Below, piece by piece: positions 47,709 through 56,883 of a stretch of DNA of 64,000 nt. The notes beneath the pieces are model-generated. The model searched no databases. It was not told the origin of the DNA and worked only from the letters and a program-made list of their open reading frames with translations. Source of the stretch: an uncultured Campylobacter sp. Lineage in GTDB: Bacteria; Campylobacterota; Campylobacteria; Campylobacterales; Campylobacteraceae. The position numbers were made by a program, and so were the translations under genes. Numbering within the stretch: the first letter of the stretch is position 1; every line of letters begins with the position of its first letter. The DNA is taken from contig UQCL01000003.1 of the NCBI GenBank assembly GCA_900539505.1, forward strand, positions 1 through 64,000. Direction: 5' to 3'.

Positions 47709-48155
47709 TTAAATTTTAAACGTTTTTAGCAGGCCGCCTAAGCTTAACCCCTTGTCTTCGCCGTTTGCGCCGCCTCCTAAAAGATCGCCCAAAAAGCTAC
47801 TTGCGTCGTTGATATCGATTTTGCCGTCGCCGTTGAGGTCGAGCTTGGCGCTTGCGATTTTGCCGATCAGCGCGCTAAAATCTACGCCTTTGCTATCGAC
47901 GGCATTTGCTTGTACGTCCTCGCCGCCGCCCAAAAGTCCGCCCAGCATCGAGCCCAGCGAGCTAGATCCGCCGCTTTCGTTTTTGCTTAAAAAATTTGAG
48001 CTAATGCCCGCAATTATCGCATTTATCTGATCGTCCGGCAGATCCATGCCTAAAAATCTCTCGATAAAAGCGACAGGGCCGCTTTGAAATTCTCTTAAAT
48101 TTTTATCGTCGCTTTTGAGCGCGGAGACCATATTTACAAGTCCGTTTATGTCCAT
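47709..48155 (-). CDS. Gly-rich protein with an EF-hand/dockerin-like calcium loop
   Basis: A 148-residue soluble protein. An N-terminal helical part (residues 1-55, with FIERFLGMDLPDDQINAII) is followed by a Gly/Ser-rich linker and one EF-hand-type loop, DLNGDGKIDIND (106-117), as in dockerin repeats. It ends in GGLLKTF. No signal peptide. Function unknown; calcium binding is an inference from the loop. It begins directly after the stop of the YegP-type gene, so the two are co-translated. Confidence 0.65.
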   Translation of the reverse strand: MDINGLVNMVSALKSDDKNLREFQSGPVAFIERFLGMDLPDDQINAIIAGISSNFLSKNESGGSSSLGSMLGGLLGGGEDVQANAVDSKGVDFSALIGKIASAKLDLNGDGKIDINDASSFLGDLLGGGANGEDKGLSLGGLLKTFKI

Positions 48156-48518
48156 TTACGCCTCCTTGATCTTGGCTTTCGGGGCCTGTTTTACGATAAG
48201 ATCTATTACCTTTAGGGCGTCCGCCTTAGCCTCAAAATCCTTGCTAACGGCGATGATCTGTCCGTTGCTAGCCGTTAGGCGGAAGCGAACCTTGCCGGCT
48301 TTATCGGTGTAAAGCTCAAATTTCGGATTGTTTAGCTTTTCGCCGCCTACGATTTGATCCTCGATCTTATTTAGCGCGGCGTTTTTTGCGACGCTTTCGA
48401 TGCCATTTTTGCAAGCGGCCTTGCTCGTATAAACCTCGGAGGTACATAGCACGTGCCCGTCATAAAGTAGATCGAATTTGCAGCCGTCTTTGGCGTCTTT
48501 GATTAAAAACTCAGCCAT
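48156..48518 (-). CDS. YegP-family (UPF0339/DUF1508) protein
   Basis: A 120-residue protein with two DUF1508 repeats: GCKFDLLYDGHVLCTSEVYT with CKNGIESVAKNA, and NPKFELYTDKAGKVRFRL with SNGQIIAVSKDFEAKADAL. Small beta-rich cytoplasmic family of unknown function. AAAGGATG precedes the ATG. First gene of a two-gene unit with the EF-hand protein. Confidence 0.85.
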   Translation of the reverse strand: MAEFLIKDAKDGCKFDLLYDGHVLCTSEVYTSKAACKNGIESVAKNAALNKIEDQIVGGEKLNNPKFELYTDKAGKVRFRLTASNGQIIAVSKDFEAKADALKVIDLIVKQAPKAKIKEA

Positions 48519-48634
48519 TTTTCATCCTTTCGTAGAAGATATCGTTATTTTAGCTAAAATTTTAATAAATATTTTTAATAGGCGCGGAATTTTCTGCTAA
48601 AATTGCGCACAAATTTCATTTACAAAGGATCATA

Positions 48635-49114
48635 ATGATAAAGGCTCTACGTTTTAGCTTGATTTTCGCTACTACTTTAGGATTTGGCGCTGATGAGAGC
48701 GATGCATTATTTAAGGATATAAGGACGCGTCTGGGTTGCAATCTAGCCGCACAGGACTGCGAGACTAACGCCGGCGGGCGGAAGGCGCTTTTTAGCGTGG
48801 CGCGCCATCCGATCGAAGCGGGAGCAAACGAGCTAAAAATAAGCGGAATTTCGCGTGAGCTGAAAAATCCGAGCGTTAAAATTTCGGGCGTGAGTATGAA
48901 TATGGGCAATGCGGAATTCCCGCTAAAGCGCAGCGCAGACGGCTATGAAGCGACGCTTGATGTTGCAGTGTGCACGCACGCCGTAATGCGCTACAAACTT
49001 GAAATTTACGAGGATGGCGAGCCTAGCGGGCTTTTTGTGTATTTTGATCTGCGAAAGCGTGCTACAGATCGAGACCGCGGCGAAGACACGCACTTGCATC
49101 ACCACGAGCATTAG
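48635..49114 (+). CDS. periplasmic protein with His-rich tail, possibly metal-binding
   Basis: A 159-residue protein with a signal peptide of about 19 residues (MIKALRFSLIFATTLGFGA). The central part (KISGVSMNMGNAEFPLKRSA, then DGYEATLDVAVCTHAVMRYK) recalls the YtkA/FixH-like beta sandwich of copper-related proteins, including the M-N-M-G-N loop. The C terminus is THLHHHEH, a probable metal ligand cluster. Cysteines in GCNLAAQDCETN may form a disulfide. The copper role is inferred. Confidence 0.6.
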   Translation: MIKALRFSLIFATTLGFGADESDALFKDIRTRLGCNLAAQDCETNAGGRKALFSVARHPIEAGANELKISGISRELKNPSVKISGVSMNMGNAEFPLKRSADGYEATLDVAVCTHAVMRYKLEIYEDGEPSGLFVYFDLRKRATDRDRGEDTHLHHHEH

Positions 49115-49500
49115 ACGTGCCCAGTTTGTGCGCGGGATAAAATTTGCGCTTCTTTGAGACGTCTGCTAAAATTTACATGCTGCTCGGAGAAAATTTTATA
49201 AATTTTAAAGCGCCGCTTGCGATAAATTTTATGTATCTTTCGAGCGACGCCCGTCGCGGGCAGATACGGGTGCCTAAACGAATACGCGAATAGCCGTAGT
49301 GATCTAGGCGCGCTTCATTAGGGCGTTTACAAAAACGCCTTTATAAGCGCGCGGCGATTCGCCGTGCATTCGCTTCAAGTGCCGTGTATCCGCTACCGAG
49401 GCGCGTCAAATTTAGCCCCTCGCCGCCTTTAAATTTTAAAATTTTTAAAATTCGCTTGCGTTTCATACGCCTAAGCTACGCGGAATTTTGAAATTCCTTG
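49115..49500. other. non-coding gap
   Basis: About 390 bases of AT words mixed with CGCGC blocks between the His-tailed protein and the DUF3737 gene. No RNA gene or terminator recognised. Confidence 0.4.
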
Positions 49501-49506
49501 TATAAT
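49501..49506 (+). promoter_or_regulatory. -10 box of DUF3737-patB unit
   Basis: TTGTATAATCTG contains TATAAT 31 bases before the ATG at 49538; AAGGAAAG precedes the start codon. Confidence 0.6.
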
Positions 49507-49537
49507 CTGAAGCAAATTTTAAAATCTAAGGAAAGCC

Positions 49538-50380
49538 ATGCAAATATTAAAACAAAAGCACTTTAGCGGCGAGCGCGCGCTGTTCGGCGCAAAGGATCTA
49601 CGGATCGAAAATTCTGTCTTCGGCGAGGGCGAGTCGCCGCTAAAACACAGCGCAAATATCGTCACGCAAAACTGTAAATTTGAGTGGAAATATCCGTTTT
49701 GGTATGCCGAAAACATTCGCGCGCAGGACTGCTTATTCGACGAGGTCGCGCGCGCAGGGATCTGGTATAGCCGCGGCGTGGTGCTAAAAGACTGCCTCTA
49801 CGGCGCGCCTAAAGGGCTTCGCCGCGTAAAAGACGCCGCGCTGCAAAACGTGGAATTTCATGACGCGCAAGAGACCTTGTGGCACTGCAGCGACGTCACG
49901 CTAAAAAACGTCACCGCAAAGGGCGCGTATTTCGGGCTTGATTGCGAAAACTTAAGTATCGAAAATCTATCGCTCTTCGGAGATTACTGCTTCGATGGCT
50001 GCAGAAACGTAACGATCAAAAACTCCAAGCTCCTATCCAAGGACGCATTTTGGAACTGCGAAAATATCGTGGTCGAGGACTGCTTCATCGCAGGCGAATA
50101 CTTTGGGTGGAATTCCAAAAACGTAACGCTGCGAAACTGCAAGATCGAGAGCCTGCAGGGCTTTTGCTATATGCAAAATTTGCGCTTGCAAGACTGCGAG
50201 CTCATAAATACGACGCTAGCGTTTGAATACAGCGACGTCCGTGCCGAAATAAAAGGCGCGATCGATAGCGTCAAAAATCCGAGCAGCGGGCTGATCCGCG
50301 CGGCAAGCATCGGCGAACTGATCCTAGATGGCGCAACGGACGCGTCTAAAACTGAAATTATTACTGAATTAAGGGCGTAA
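49538..50380 (+). CDS. DUF3737 right-handed beta-helix protein
   Basis: A 280-residue protein made of about 20-residue coils. These repeat the pattern of N/D-C-x-F/L-hydrophobic turns (IVTQNCKFEWKYPFWYAENI, NVTIKNSKLLSKDAFWN, NIVVEDCFIAGEYFGWN), a parallel beta-helix. It matches DUF3737 in its opening and in SPLKHSANI. Function unknown. It ends one base before the patB start codon, and family members commonly sit next to aminotransferase-type genes. Confidence 0.85.
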   Translation: MQILKQKHFSGERALFGAKDLRIENSVFGEGESPLKHSANIVTQNCKFEWKYPFWYAENIRAQDCLFDEVARAGIWYSRGVVLKDCLYGAPKGLRRVKDAALQNVEFHDAQETLWHCSDVTLKNVTAKGAYFGLDCENLSIENLSLFGDYCFDGCRNVTIKNSKLLSKDAFWNCENIVVEDCFIAGEYFGWNSKNVTLRNCKIESLQGFCYMQNLRLQDCELINTTLAFEYSDVRAEIKGAIDSVKNPSSGLIRAASIGELILDGATDASKTEIITELRA

Positions 50381-50381
50381 G

Positions 50382-51575
50382 ATGGGACTTTTTGATTTTA
50401 TAAGTGGCAAGGAGAAATACGACTTCGACACTCTGCCGAACCGCCGCGGCACCAAGTCGCTTAAATGGGACGTAGGCGAGAATGAGCTTCCGATGTGGGT
50501 CGCGGACATGGACTTTGCCGTAGCGCCCGAGATTATCGAGTCTCTGCAAAAGCGGCTGAACGAGCGGGTTTTGGGCTATTCGCTTGTGGATGATGAGTGG
50601 CGCAGCGCATATCAAGGCTGGTGGCTCGCGCGCCACGATTATGAAATCCAAAAGGAGTGGCTGATCTATGCTAGCGGCACGCTGCCTGCGATCGATTCGA
50701 TCATTCGCAAGCTCACCTCGCCCGCCGAAAACGTGCTGCTGATAAGCCCGGTTTATAACTGCTTTTACTACTGCATCAAAAACGCGGCCCGCGTGCCGTT
50801 GCAAAACGAACTTGCCTACGCTAGCGGCGATTATAGCATCGATTGGGAGGATTTGGAGGCTAAGCTTGCCGATCCGCAGACGACGCTTTTTATCCTTTGC
50901 AACCCGCACAATCCGGTCGGTCGCACCTTTAGCAGGGACGATCTCGCCCGTATCGGCGAGCTGTGCGAGAAGCACGGCGTGACGGTGCTTAGCGACGAGG
51001 TGCATTGCGATCTGACCGAGCCGGGCGTGCGTTACACGCCCTTTGCCGCGGCAAGCAAGAGCTGCGAGAGGATTTCGGCCAGTATAATCGCGCCAACCAA
51101 GGCGTTTAACATCGCAGGGTTACAAAGCGCGGCGGTCTTTGCCGCAGATAAGCGCTTGCGTCATAAAATTTCAAAGGCGCTAAATTCCGACGACATCGCC
51201 GAGCCGAATTTTTTCGGCGTCCAGGGCGCGATCGCCGCATTTACGAAGGGCGCGGCGTGGCTAGATGCCCTGCGCGAATACCTCAGCGAAAATCGCAAGT
51301 TCGCGACGGAATTTATCGCCCGCGAGCTTCCGCAGGTGCGTGTCGTGCCGCAAGACGCGACCTATCTGATGTGGCTTGATGCGGGCGCTTACACGCAGGA
51401 TAGCGCGGAGCTTGCGCGCTTCATCCGCGAAAAAACGGGGCTGTATCTCTCCTGCGGCGCGCAATACGGCAAGGGCGGCGAGAGATTTTTGCGCCTAAAT
51501 ATCGCGACCTCTAGGGCGCTGCTAAAAGACGGGCTAGGACGGCTTAAAGAGGCGCTAAAGATTTGCCCGCACTAA
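50382..51575 (+). CDS. PatB/MalY-type cystathionine beta-lyase
   Basis: A 397-residue fold-type I PLP enzyme. It begins with the family stretch RRGTKSLKWDVGENELPMWV followed by ADMDF. The PLP lysine is in APTKAFNIAGLQ, and the cofactor-binding NPHNPVGR and SDEVHCDL are present. It cleaves cystathionine or cysteine to ammonia, pyruvate and a thiol. Co-translated with the DUF3737 gene (one base apart). Confidence 0.92.
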   Translation: MGLFDFISGKEKYDFDTLPNRRGTKSLKWDVGENELPMWVADMDFAVAPEIIESLQKRLNERVLGYSLVDDEWRSAYQGWWLARHDYEIQKEWLIYASGTLPAIDSIIRKLTSPAENVLLISPVYNCFYYCIKNAARVPLQNELAYASGDYSIDWEDLEAKLADPQTTLFILCNPHNPVGRTFSRDDLARIGELCEKHGVTVLSDEVHCDLTEPGVRYTPFAAASKSCERISASIIAPTKAFNIAGLQSAAVFAADKRLRHKISKALNSDDIAEPNFFGVQGAIAAFTKGAAWLDALREYLSENRKFATEFIARELPQVRVVPQDATYLMWLDAGAYTQDSAELARFIREKTGLYLSCGAQYGKGGERFLRLNIATSRALLKDGLGRLKEALKICPH

Positions 51576-51772
51576 ACGAGCTGTGCTGCGATAAAGACGA
51601 AATTTAAAATTTTATGGTGGCTAAATTTAAAGCGGCGGAGCAAATTTTAAAATTTTGCAGCAGGGCGCGAGCTTGCGCTAAATTTAGCGGCGATCAGGCG
51701 GTAGGGCGCGAACGTTTAAATTTAGCGTGCGGCAAATAAACCGGCGCTTAAATGCGTTACAAAAGGCGGAGT

Positions 51773-53158
51773 ATGGATAGAAACGGCGATTTAGAGGAGC
51801 TTTACCTGCTTGAAAAACGGCGCGAAAAGTTCGCGCGCATTAGCAAGCTCGTCTCATTTTTGATAACCCTGCTGCTGCTCGGGCTTTATGTGTTTTTGAA
51901 TACCAGGGCGGAGCCCGTCTCGTTTGATACGAACTGGCTTATAATCGCGCTTTTCATCATCTTCCCGGTTTTAAACGGACTGCTTTACCGTCTATTTTGC
52001 AGCTTAAACTTTGGCAAAAACGGCGGCACGCAGCGCGCAAATTTCGATAAATTTAGCGGCTCCGATACGGCGCAAGACAGGGGCGTGCTAGGGCAGGGCG
52101 CGGCGCAAGATGGGCAAATTTTTAGCGCCGATGCGAAAGAGGGACAGGTATTAAAAGCTGAAGCGGGCGAGGGCGGTATCTCCGAAAGCAGTGATAGCCG
52201 CATGAACGCTACTTACTGGAGGTTTGAGCCCAAAGCCGCCGAAGGTGAGGGCGGGAGTGAAAAAGACGGCGCAACCCAGTCAAAATTTAACTTTCTAGCC
52301 GATCTACAGAGCCTAGAGGATGAGCGCGCGGCGCTGCAAAAAGCGGTGAAAAAGGTCAACATCATCGCCGCTGTCGTAGGGACCTGCGTGGGCATGCTCG
52401 TGGCGCGCTTTTGGGGCGAAGCGGCGGCCGGCGTATTTTTGGGTATCTCCGTTTACGGCGCCGTGAGCGCTTTTTTGACGGCGAGCAAAAGACGGAATTT
52501 CAGATCAAATTTCAAAAGCAGGATCGTCGCGAGCATCGCAAAAAGCTTCGGGCTTAGCTACGATGAAAATGACGGGCTGGGGACGGATGAGTTTTTTGAA
52601 ATTTACGACTGCTACATAAACGAGCAATCGAGCGAGGATATGATGAGCGGGGAGGTGCAGGGCGTGCGCGTGAGATTTAGCGACTTTTACGCTGCCGAAA
52701 AGGTGCGTACCAAAAACGGTACTCGCACCGACGTAAAATTTCAAGGAGTGCTTTTCGTCGCGGACTTTCACAAAAGGCTTAACTGCGAGGTGCGGGTGTG
52801 TCACAAAAACTCGCGAAATCTGCGCAGATGCGGACAGCGAGCGAATATGGACGACGTGAAATTTGAGGAGTTTTTCGACGTCTATACGACCGATCAGGTA
52901 GGCGCAAGATACGCTCTGACGCCGCTTTTGATGCAGCGACTGACGGAGATCTATCTAAGGCTGGGCTCGCAGATAAACGCGGTGCTAAGGAAGGATAAAA
53001 TTTACGTGGCGATCGAGACCTGGCGCGATAATTTCGAGCCTAGAATCGACTGTTCGCTAAAGCAGGACGCCACGATAGCGCTTTACGTAGATGAGATCGG
53101 CGCGCTCGTTGATATCGTGAGCGAGCTAAATTTGAACCGCAAAATTTGGAGCGAATGA
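51773..53158 (+). CDS. DUF3137 membrane protein
   Basis: A 461-residue protein with two N-terminal membrane helices (about residues 23-70), a disordered Gly/Ala/Glu-rich loop (about 90-175) and a second helix pair (about 200-235). The soluble DUF3137 domain follows (YINEQSSEDMMSGEVQGVRV, then VKFQGVLFVADFHKRLNCEV). Function unknown. The ATG at 51773 fits AAGGCGGAG; an in-frame start seven codons upstream has no such site. Confidence 0.8.
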   Translation: MDRNGDLEELYLLEKRREKFARISKLVSFLITLLLLGLYVFLNTRAEPVSFDTNWLIIALFIIFPVLNGLLYRLFCSLNFGKNGGTQRANFDKFSGSDTAQDRGVLGQGAAQDGQIFSADAKEGQVLKAEAGEGGISESSDSRMNATYWRFEPKAAEGEGGSEKDGATQSKFNFLADLQSLEDERAALQKAVKKVNIIAAVVGTCVGMLVARFWGEAAAGVFLGISVYGAVSAFLTASKRRNFRSNFKSRIVASIAKSFGLSYDENDGLGTDEFFEIYDCYINEQSSEDMMSGEVQGVRVRFSDFYAAEKVRTKNGTRTDVKFQGVLFVADFHKRLNCEVRVCHKNSRNLRRCGQRANMDDVKFEEFFDVYTTDQVGARYALTPLLMQRLTEIYLRLGSQINAVLRKDKIYVAIETWRDNFEPRIDCSLKQDATIALYVDEIGALVDIVSELNLNRKIWSE

Positions 53159-53786
53159 GGCGGGCGGCGGCGCAGTAGAGTATGGCAGAGGAGACTACAT
53201 ACGGCTGTGGCGGCGCAAGATAGACGGGACAAAGCGCGCGGGATTGTAGGCTCAGCTACACGGCACAGATGCGCTGTGTAGCTGAACGTAGAAATGGATG
53301 CGTTGCTCGGATCGTGCGTTTAGGTGGATATGTGATCGCTCCTTCGCGCGAGCCAATCGAAAGATAGAACGCACGCGGGAGGCGTTCGTATAAGACTTTG
53401 CAAGTTGCATGAGCCGATAAAATTTTATAAATTCCCGCTCCGTTAACGAGCGGCCGCTTGTGATTTATTGCTGCTTGTGCGGCATAAATTTTTATTGCAC
53501 GAGCAGTTTGCGTTAGAATTTTACTATCGCTTGAAATTTCACGCCGCCGCTCGCGACTTAAATTTTGCCGCGACGATCCGCGCTAGGCTGCGTTTCGGCT
53601 TGGCTAAATTTACCGTGCGAGAGCAAAACTTTGCCGCTAGATCGATAAATTTAGCTAGCTTATAAAAGCGCTCGCTGCCTATGGGCGCGTTTATAGGCGC
53701 CGTTTCGTAAAGCTACGGCGCCAGCTCGCTGCGAGCTTACGGGGCTTAGTAAGATTGCCCCGCTAAACTAGACGGCGAATCTAAAT
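53159..53786. other. non-coding gap
   Basis: About 630 bases between the DUF3137 gene and the convergent CjaA-type operon. Composition is GC-rich at first, then mixed with AAATTT words. A 65-codon frame is repeat-like. No RNA gene or terminator recognised. Confidence 0.45.
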
Positions 53787-54647
53787 TTATAACTTTCCGC
53801 CCTCGATTACGACGTCATCAGCCTTGATGTCGTCGCCGTAAACGGGTGCTAGCGTCGCATCGTAGTCGGCGTGGAAAAATTTCTCGCCCGCGAGCTTTAC
53901 GATTAGATCGTCAAGCCATTTGCGAAGCTCGTCGTTGCCCTTTTTGACCGCAGGCGCGATGACGTCCTGATCGCCGAGCGAGCGGATGCCTACCTTAAAG
54001 CCAGGGTTTGACTTCGTCCATGCAAACAAAAGCGTATTATCATGCGCGATCGCATCGCCCCTGCCATCCAGCATCGCACCAAAAGTCTCGGTATTTTGGT
54101 CAAATTTTAAAAGCTTGATCTCGGGATGGTTTTTCGTAAAATACAGATCTGCGGTTGTGCCTTTGTTGATTAAAAGCGTTTTGTCCTTAAGCTGCGAAAC
54201 GTCGGTGATATCGCCGCCCTTGCTCGCGACGCCGAGAGCTACCTTCATATACGGCAGCGCGAAATCCACGACCTCTTTGCGCTCCGGCGTGACGGTGAAA
54301 TTTGCAAGCGTGATATCGACCTTATCAGACGCCAAAAATTCCGCGCGATTAGCCGCCTCTACGAGTACGAACTGCACTTTGTTTTCATCGCCCAAAAGCT
54401 CCTTTGCGATGCGTTTTGCAAAATACACGTCATATCCCGCGTTTTTGCCCGCCTCATCGATGTAACCAAACGGCGGCTTGTCGCCGAAAACCGCGATCTT
54501 TACTACGCCGCGCTTTTTAACTCCGTCTATATAGCTTTGCGGAGCGGCGGAACCTTGTGCGGAATTTGAGGAGCCTTTGCCCTCGTCGTTGCAACCTGCG
54601 AAAAATAACGCACCTAAGATAAAAAGCGTGCTTAGCGTTTTTTTCAT
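53787..54647 (-). CDS. CjaA-like cysteine/polar amino acid-binding lipoprotein
   Basis: A 286-residue solute-binding lipoprotein (FAGC lipobox at residues 16-19). Family 3 layout: GVVKIAVFGDKPPFGYID, then AGYDVYFAKRIAKELLG, and DITLANFTVTPERKEVVDFA. The architecture is that of C. jejuni CjaA, a cysteine-binding antigen. Last gene of a permease-permease-ATPase-binding protein unit, 20 bases after the ATPase. Confidence 0.87.
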   Translation of the reverse strand: MKKTLSTLFILGALFFAGCNDEGKGSSNSAQGSAAPQSYIDGVKKRGVVKIAVFGDKPPFGYIDEAGKNAGYDVYFAKRIAKELLGDENKVQFVLVEAANRAEFLASDKVDITLANFTVTPERKEVVDFALPYMKVALGVASKGGDITDVSQLKDKTLLINKGTTADLYFTKNHPEIKLLKFDQNTETFGAMLDGRGDAIAHDNTLLFAWTKSNPGFKVGIRSLGDQDVIAPAVKKGNDELRKWLDDLIVKLAGEKFFHADYDATLAPVYGDDIKADDVVIEGGKL

Positions 54648-54667
54648 CTTTTCTCCTTTATTAAAAT

Positions 54668-55405
54668 TTATTTTTTAAATTCGAACATATTTAGAAATTT
54701 CTTCGCGCGCTCGCTCTTTGGAGTGGTGAAGAACGCTTCCGGCTCGCCGGTCTCCACGACGCTTCCCTCGTCCATAAAAACTATGCGATCGGCTACGGCA
54801 CGCGCAAAGCCCATCTCGTGCGTTACGATTAGCATCGTCTGCCCCTCTTTGGCGAGATTTAGCATTACGTCTAGCACTTCGCGCACGATCTCGGGATCAA
54901 GCGCCGCGGTAACCTCGTCAAAAAGCATGATCTTAGGTTTCATCACAAGGCTTCGTACGATCGCGATGCGCTGCTTCTGCCCGCCGCTAAGCTCTTTGGG
55001 ATAGGAGTTTTCCTTATCCGCAAGACCTACGATCTTTAGCCATTCGCGAGCTAGAGCTATCGCGTCTTCTTTCGGGACGTTTTGCACCTTCATCGGGCCC
55101 AGGATTATGTTATGCAGAACGCTTAGATGATCGAATAGCTCGTAGCTTTGAAAGACCATGCCGATCTTTTGTCTGATCCTGCGCCACTCTTTGAAATTTT
55201 GATCGATCCGCTCGCCCTCGATTATAAAATTTCCGCTTTGTACCGGCTCTAACCCGTTGATCGTGCGAAGTAGGGTGCTTTTGCCGCAGCCGCTAGGACC
55301 TAGGATCACAACGACCTCGCCTTGCGCGACGCTAAGACTGACGTCCTTTAGCGCGTGCAGCTCGCCGTAAAATTTATTAACTTTGTCGATTTTTAAAATT
55401 TCCAT
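54668..55405 (-). CDS. polar amino acid ABC transporter ATPase (GlnQ type)
   Basis: A 245-residue ABC ATPase: Walker A GPSGCGKST, Q-loop region GMVFQSYELFDHL, signature LSGGQKQR, Walker B IMLFDEVTAALD, and the switch His in IVTHEMGF. The start ATG 55405 shares a base with the upstream permease stop (TGATG). A GTG nine bases earlier is the less likely alternative. Confidence 0.95.
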   Translation of the reverse strand: MEILKIDKVNKFYGELHALKDVSLSVAQGEVVVILGPSGCGKSTLLRTINGLEPVQSGNFIIEGERIDQNFKEWRRIRQKIGMVFQSYELFDHLSVLHNIILGPMKVQNVPKEDAIALAREWLKIVGLADKENSYPKELSGGQKQRIAIVRSLVMKPKIMLFDEVTAALDPEIVREVLDVMLNLAKEGQTMLIVTHEMGFARAVADRIVFMDEGSVVETGEPEAFFTTPKSERAKKFLNMFEFKK

Positions 55406-56061
55406 CAGCTCCACCTGTTTTCTAGTTTTTTCGAAAGCGCCGAGATCGGGTAGCAGATCAAAAAATATACGAAAAATATCGCTCCGTAGATGATTAGCGG
55501 CGCGTAATTGTCGCGGAAGACATTTACTTCGATGATCTGCTGTCCGACCTTGACGAGCTCGATGACGCCGATTAGCACGGCGATCGAGGTTGTTTTTATC
55601 ATCCTACTGAATAAATTTATCGTCGCGGGCACTAGGCGCCTCATCGCAAGCGGCAGGATGACGTAGAGATAAATTTGAGATCTGCTAAATGCGAGCGCTT
55701 CGGCGCTTTCGAACTGATGCTTAGGGATGCTAAGCACGGCGCCACGCACCAGATCCATCATCTCAAAAACGCCCCAGACGCTAAAGACGATGATCGAAGC
55801 CGCGATATTTGAGATGTGGATGCCAAAAGCCTTGCTCGCGCCGAAATACACGATGAATAGCCAAACGATGGGCGGCATTATGCGCACGATCTCTAGGCAA
55901 ATTTTAAGCGGGATGTATAAGGCTCTGCGCCCGGAGGCCATTAAAATTCCAAGTACCAAGCCTAGAGCGAGCGAAACCGCGATCGAGATGAGCGCGATTT
56001 GCAGCGTGACCCCGAGCCCGCCAAGAAGTCTGATTAAATTTTCGCCGCCTAAGAGTTCCAT
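55405..56061 (-). CDS. polar amino acid ABC transporter permease 2
   Basis: A 218-residue HisM/GlnP-type inner-membrane permease with about five helices and the cytoplasmic EAA-like loop (ESAEALAFSRSQIYLYVILP). It pairs with the permease just upstream and the ATPase just downstream. GAGAGG precedes its ATG, two bases after the previous stop. Confidence 0.93.
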   Translation of the reverse strand: MELLGGENLIRLLGGLGVTLQIALISIAVSLALGLVLGILMASGRRALYIPLKICLEIVRIMPPIVWLFIVYFGASKAFGIHISNIAASIIVFSVWGVFEMMDLVRGAVLSIPKHQFESAEALAFSRSQIYLYVILPLAMRRLVPATINLFSRMIKTTSIAVLIGVIELVKVGQQIIEVNVFRDNYAPLIIYGAIFFVYFLICYPISALSKKLENRWS

Positions 56062-56063
56062 CG

Positions 56064-56717
56064 CTAGCCTCTCATATACGCAAGGCGCTTTTCAAGCAGC
56101 GTAAGTGCTAGCGAAAGCGGCAGGATTATGATCAGATACGAAACGCTTAGCATAAACAGCGCCTCGTTTGTCTTGTAATACAGCCCGATCACGTCCTTTG
56201 CGGCATAAACGAGATCGGCGAGCGCTACGATGCTAACGATCGAAGTTTCTTTAAGCAGAAAGATTATGTTTGCGCTGATGGAGGGTAGGGCGATCGCAAA
56301 AGCGCGCGGCAGCACGACGTAAAACACTATCTGCGACTCGCTAAGACCGAGGCTCATTGCGCTTTCGATCTGGGATTTTTTTATCGCCTCAAAACCGAGC
56401 CTAAAGCTCTCGCTCATATAACTTCCGCCCAAAAATGCAAGACCTACGATCGCGCAGGTAAAGCCCGAAATTTGAACGCCTAGCTTCGGCAGGCCGTAGT
56501 ATAGAAAAAATAGCTGAATTAAAAGCGGAGTATTGCGCGATAGCTCGATATATGCGCTCACAAGCGGGCTTAGCAGAGGTACTCTTTTATATTTTATTAG
56601 CGTGCAGATAAAACCGATGATGATGGATAGTAAAATCCCGTAAAATGCGAGCTTTAGCGTTAAAATTCCCGCCTTTACGAACATAGGGCTAAATTTAGCT
56701 ATAAAATCAAAATCCAT
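56064..56717 (-). CDS. polar amino acid ABC transporter permease 1
   Basis: A 217-residue permease of the same family, with YIELSRNTPLLIQLFFLYYG and the EAA-like loop ESAMSLGLSESQIVFYVVLP. First gene of the four-gene operon (permease, permease, ATPase, CjaA-like protein), behind a TATAAT. Confidence 0.93.
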   Translation of the reverse strand: MDFDFIAKFSPMFVKAGILTLKLAFYGILLSIIIGFICTLIKYKRVPLLSPLVSAYIELSRNTPLLIQLFFLYYGLPKLGVQISGFTCAIVGLAFLGGSYMSESFRLGFEAIKKSQIESAMSLGLSESQIVFYVVLPRAFAIALPSISANIIFLLKETSIVSIVALADLVYAAKDVIGLYYKTNEALFMLSVSYLIIILPLSLALTLLEKRLAYMRG

Positions 56718-56744
56718 AAATTCTTCTTTCCGTAAAATATGCGT

Positions 56745-56750
56745 ATTATA
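56745..56750 (-). promoter_or_regulatory. -10 box of the CjaA-type ABC operon
   Basis: CTGTATAATACG on the minus strand; the predicted start near 56738 gives a leader of about 20 bases. AT-rich T-tracts lie upstream. Confidence 0.6.
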
Positions 56751-56841
56751 CAGATAACTGATTAAAATAGTATTAAATCAGAATTTTTTTATAAAGATTC
56801 CGAAAATTTAGGAGTTTAAAAATATATCTTATAAATATATT

Positions 56842-56865
56842 TAGTCCGAGCAGATACCCGGACTA
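56842..56865 (-). terminator. possible terminator after the DASS transporter gene
   Basis: TAGTCCG / CGGACTA, a perfect 7-base stem with a 10-base loop, lies 19 bases beyond the end of the symporter gene on its strand. The following bases are AT-rich without a solid T run. Confidence 0.45.
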
Positions 56866-56883
56866 TAGAATTTTGACGGAATT

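Noticed and set aside
53468..53665. 65-codon plus-strand frame before the CjaA-type operon
   Set aside because: Repeat-like composition, no ribosome-binding site, no recognised motif.
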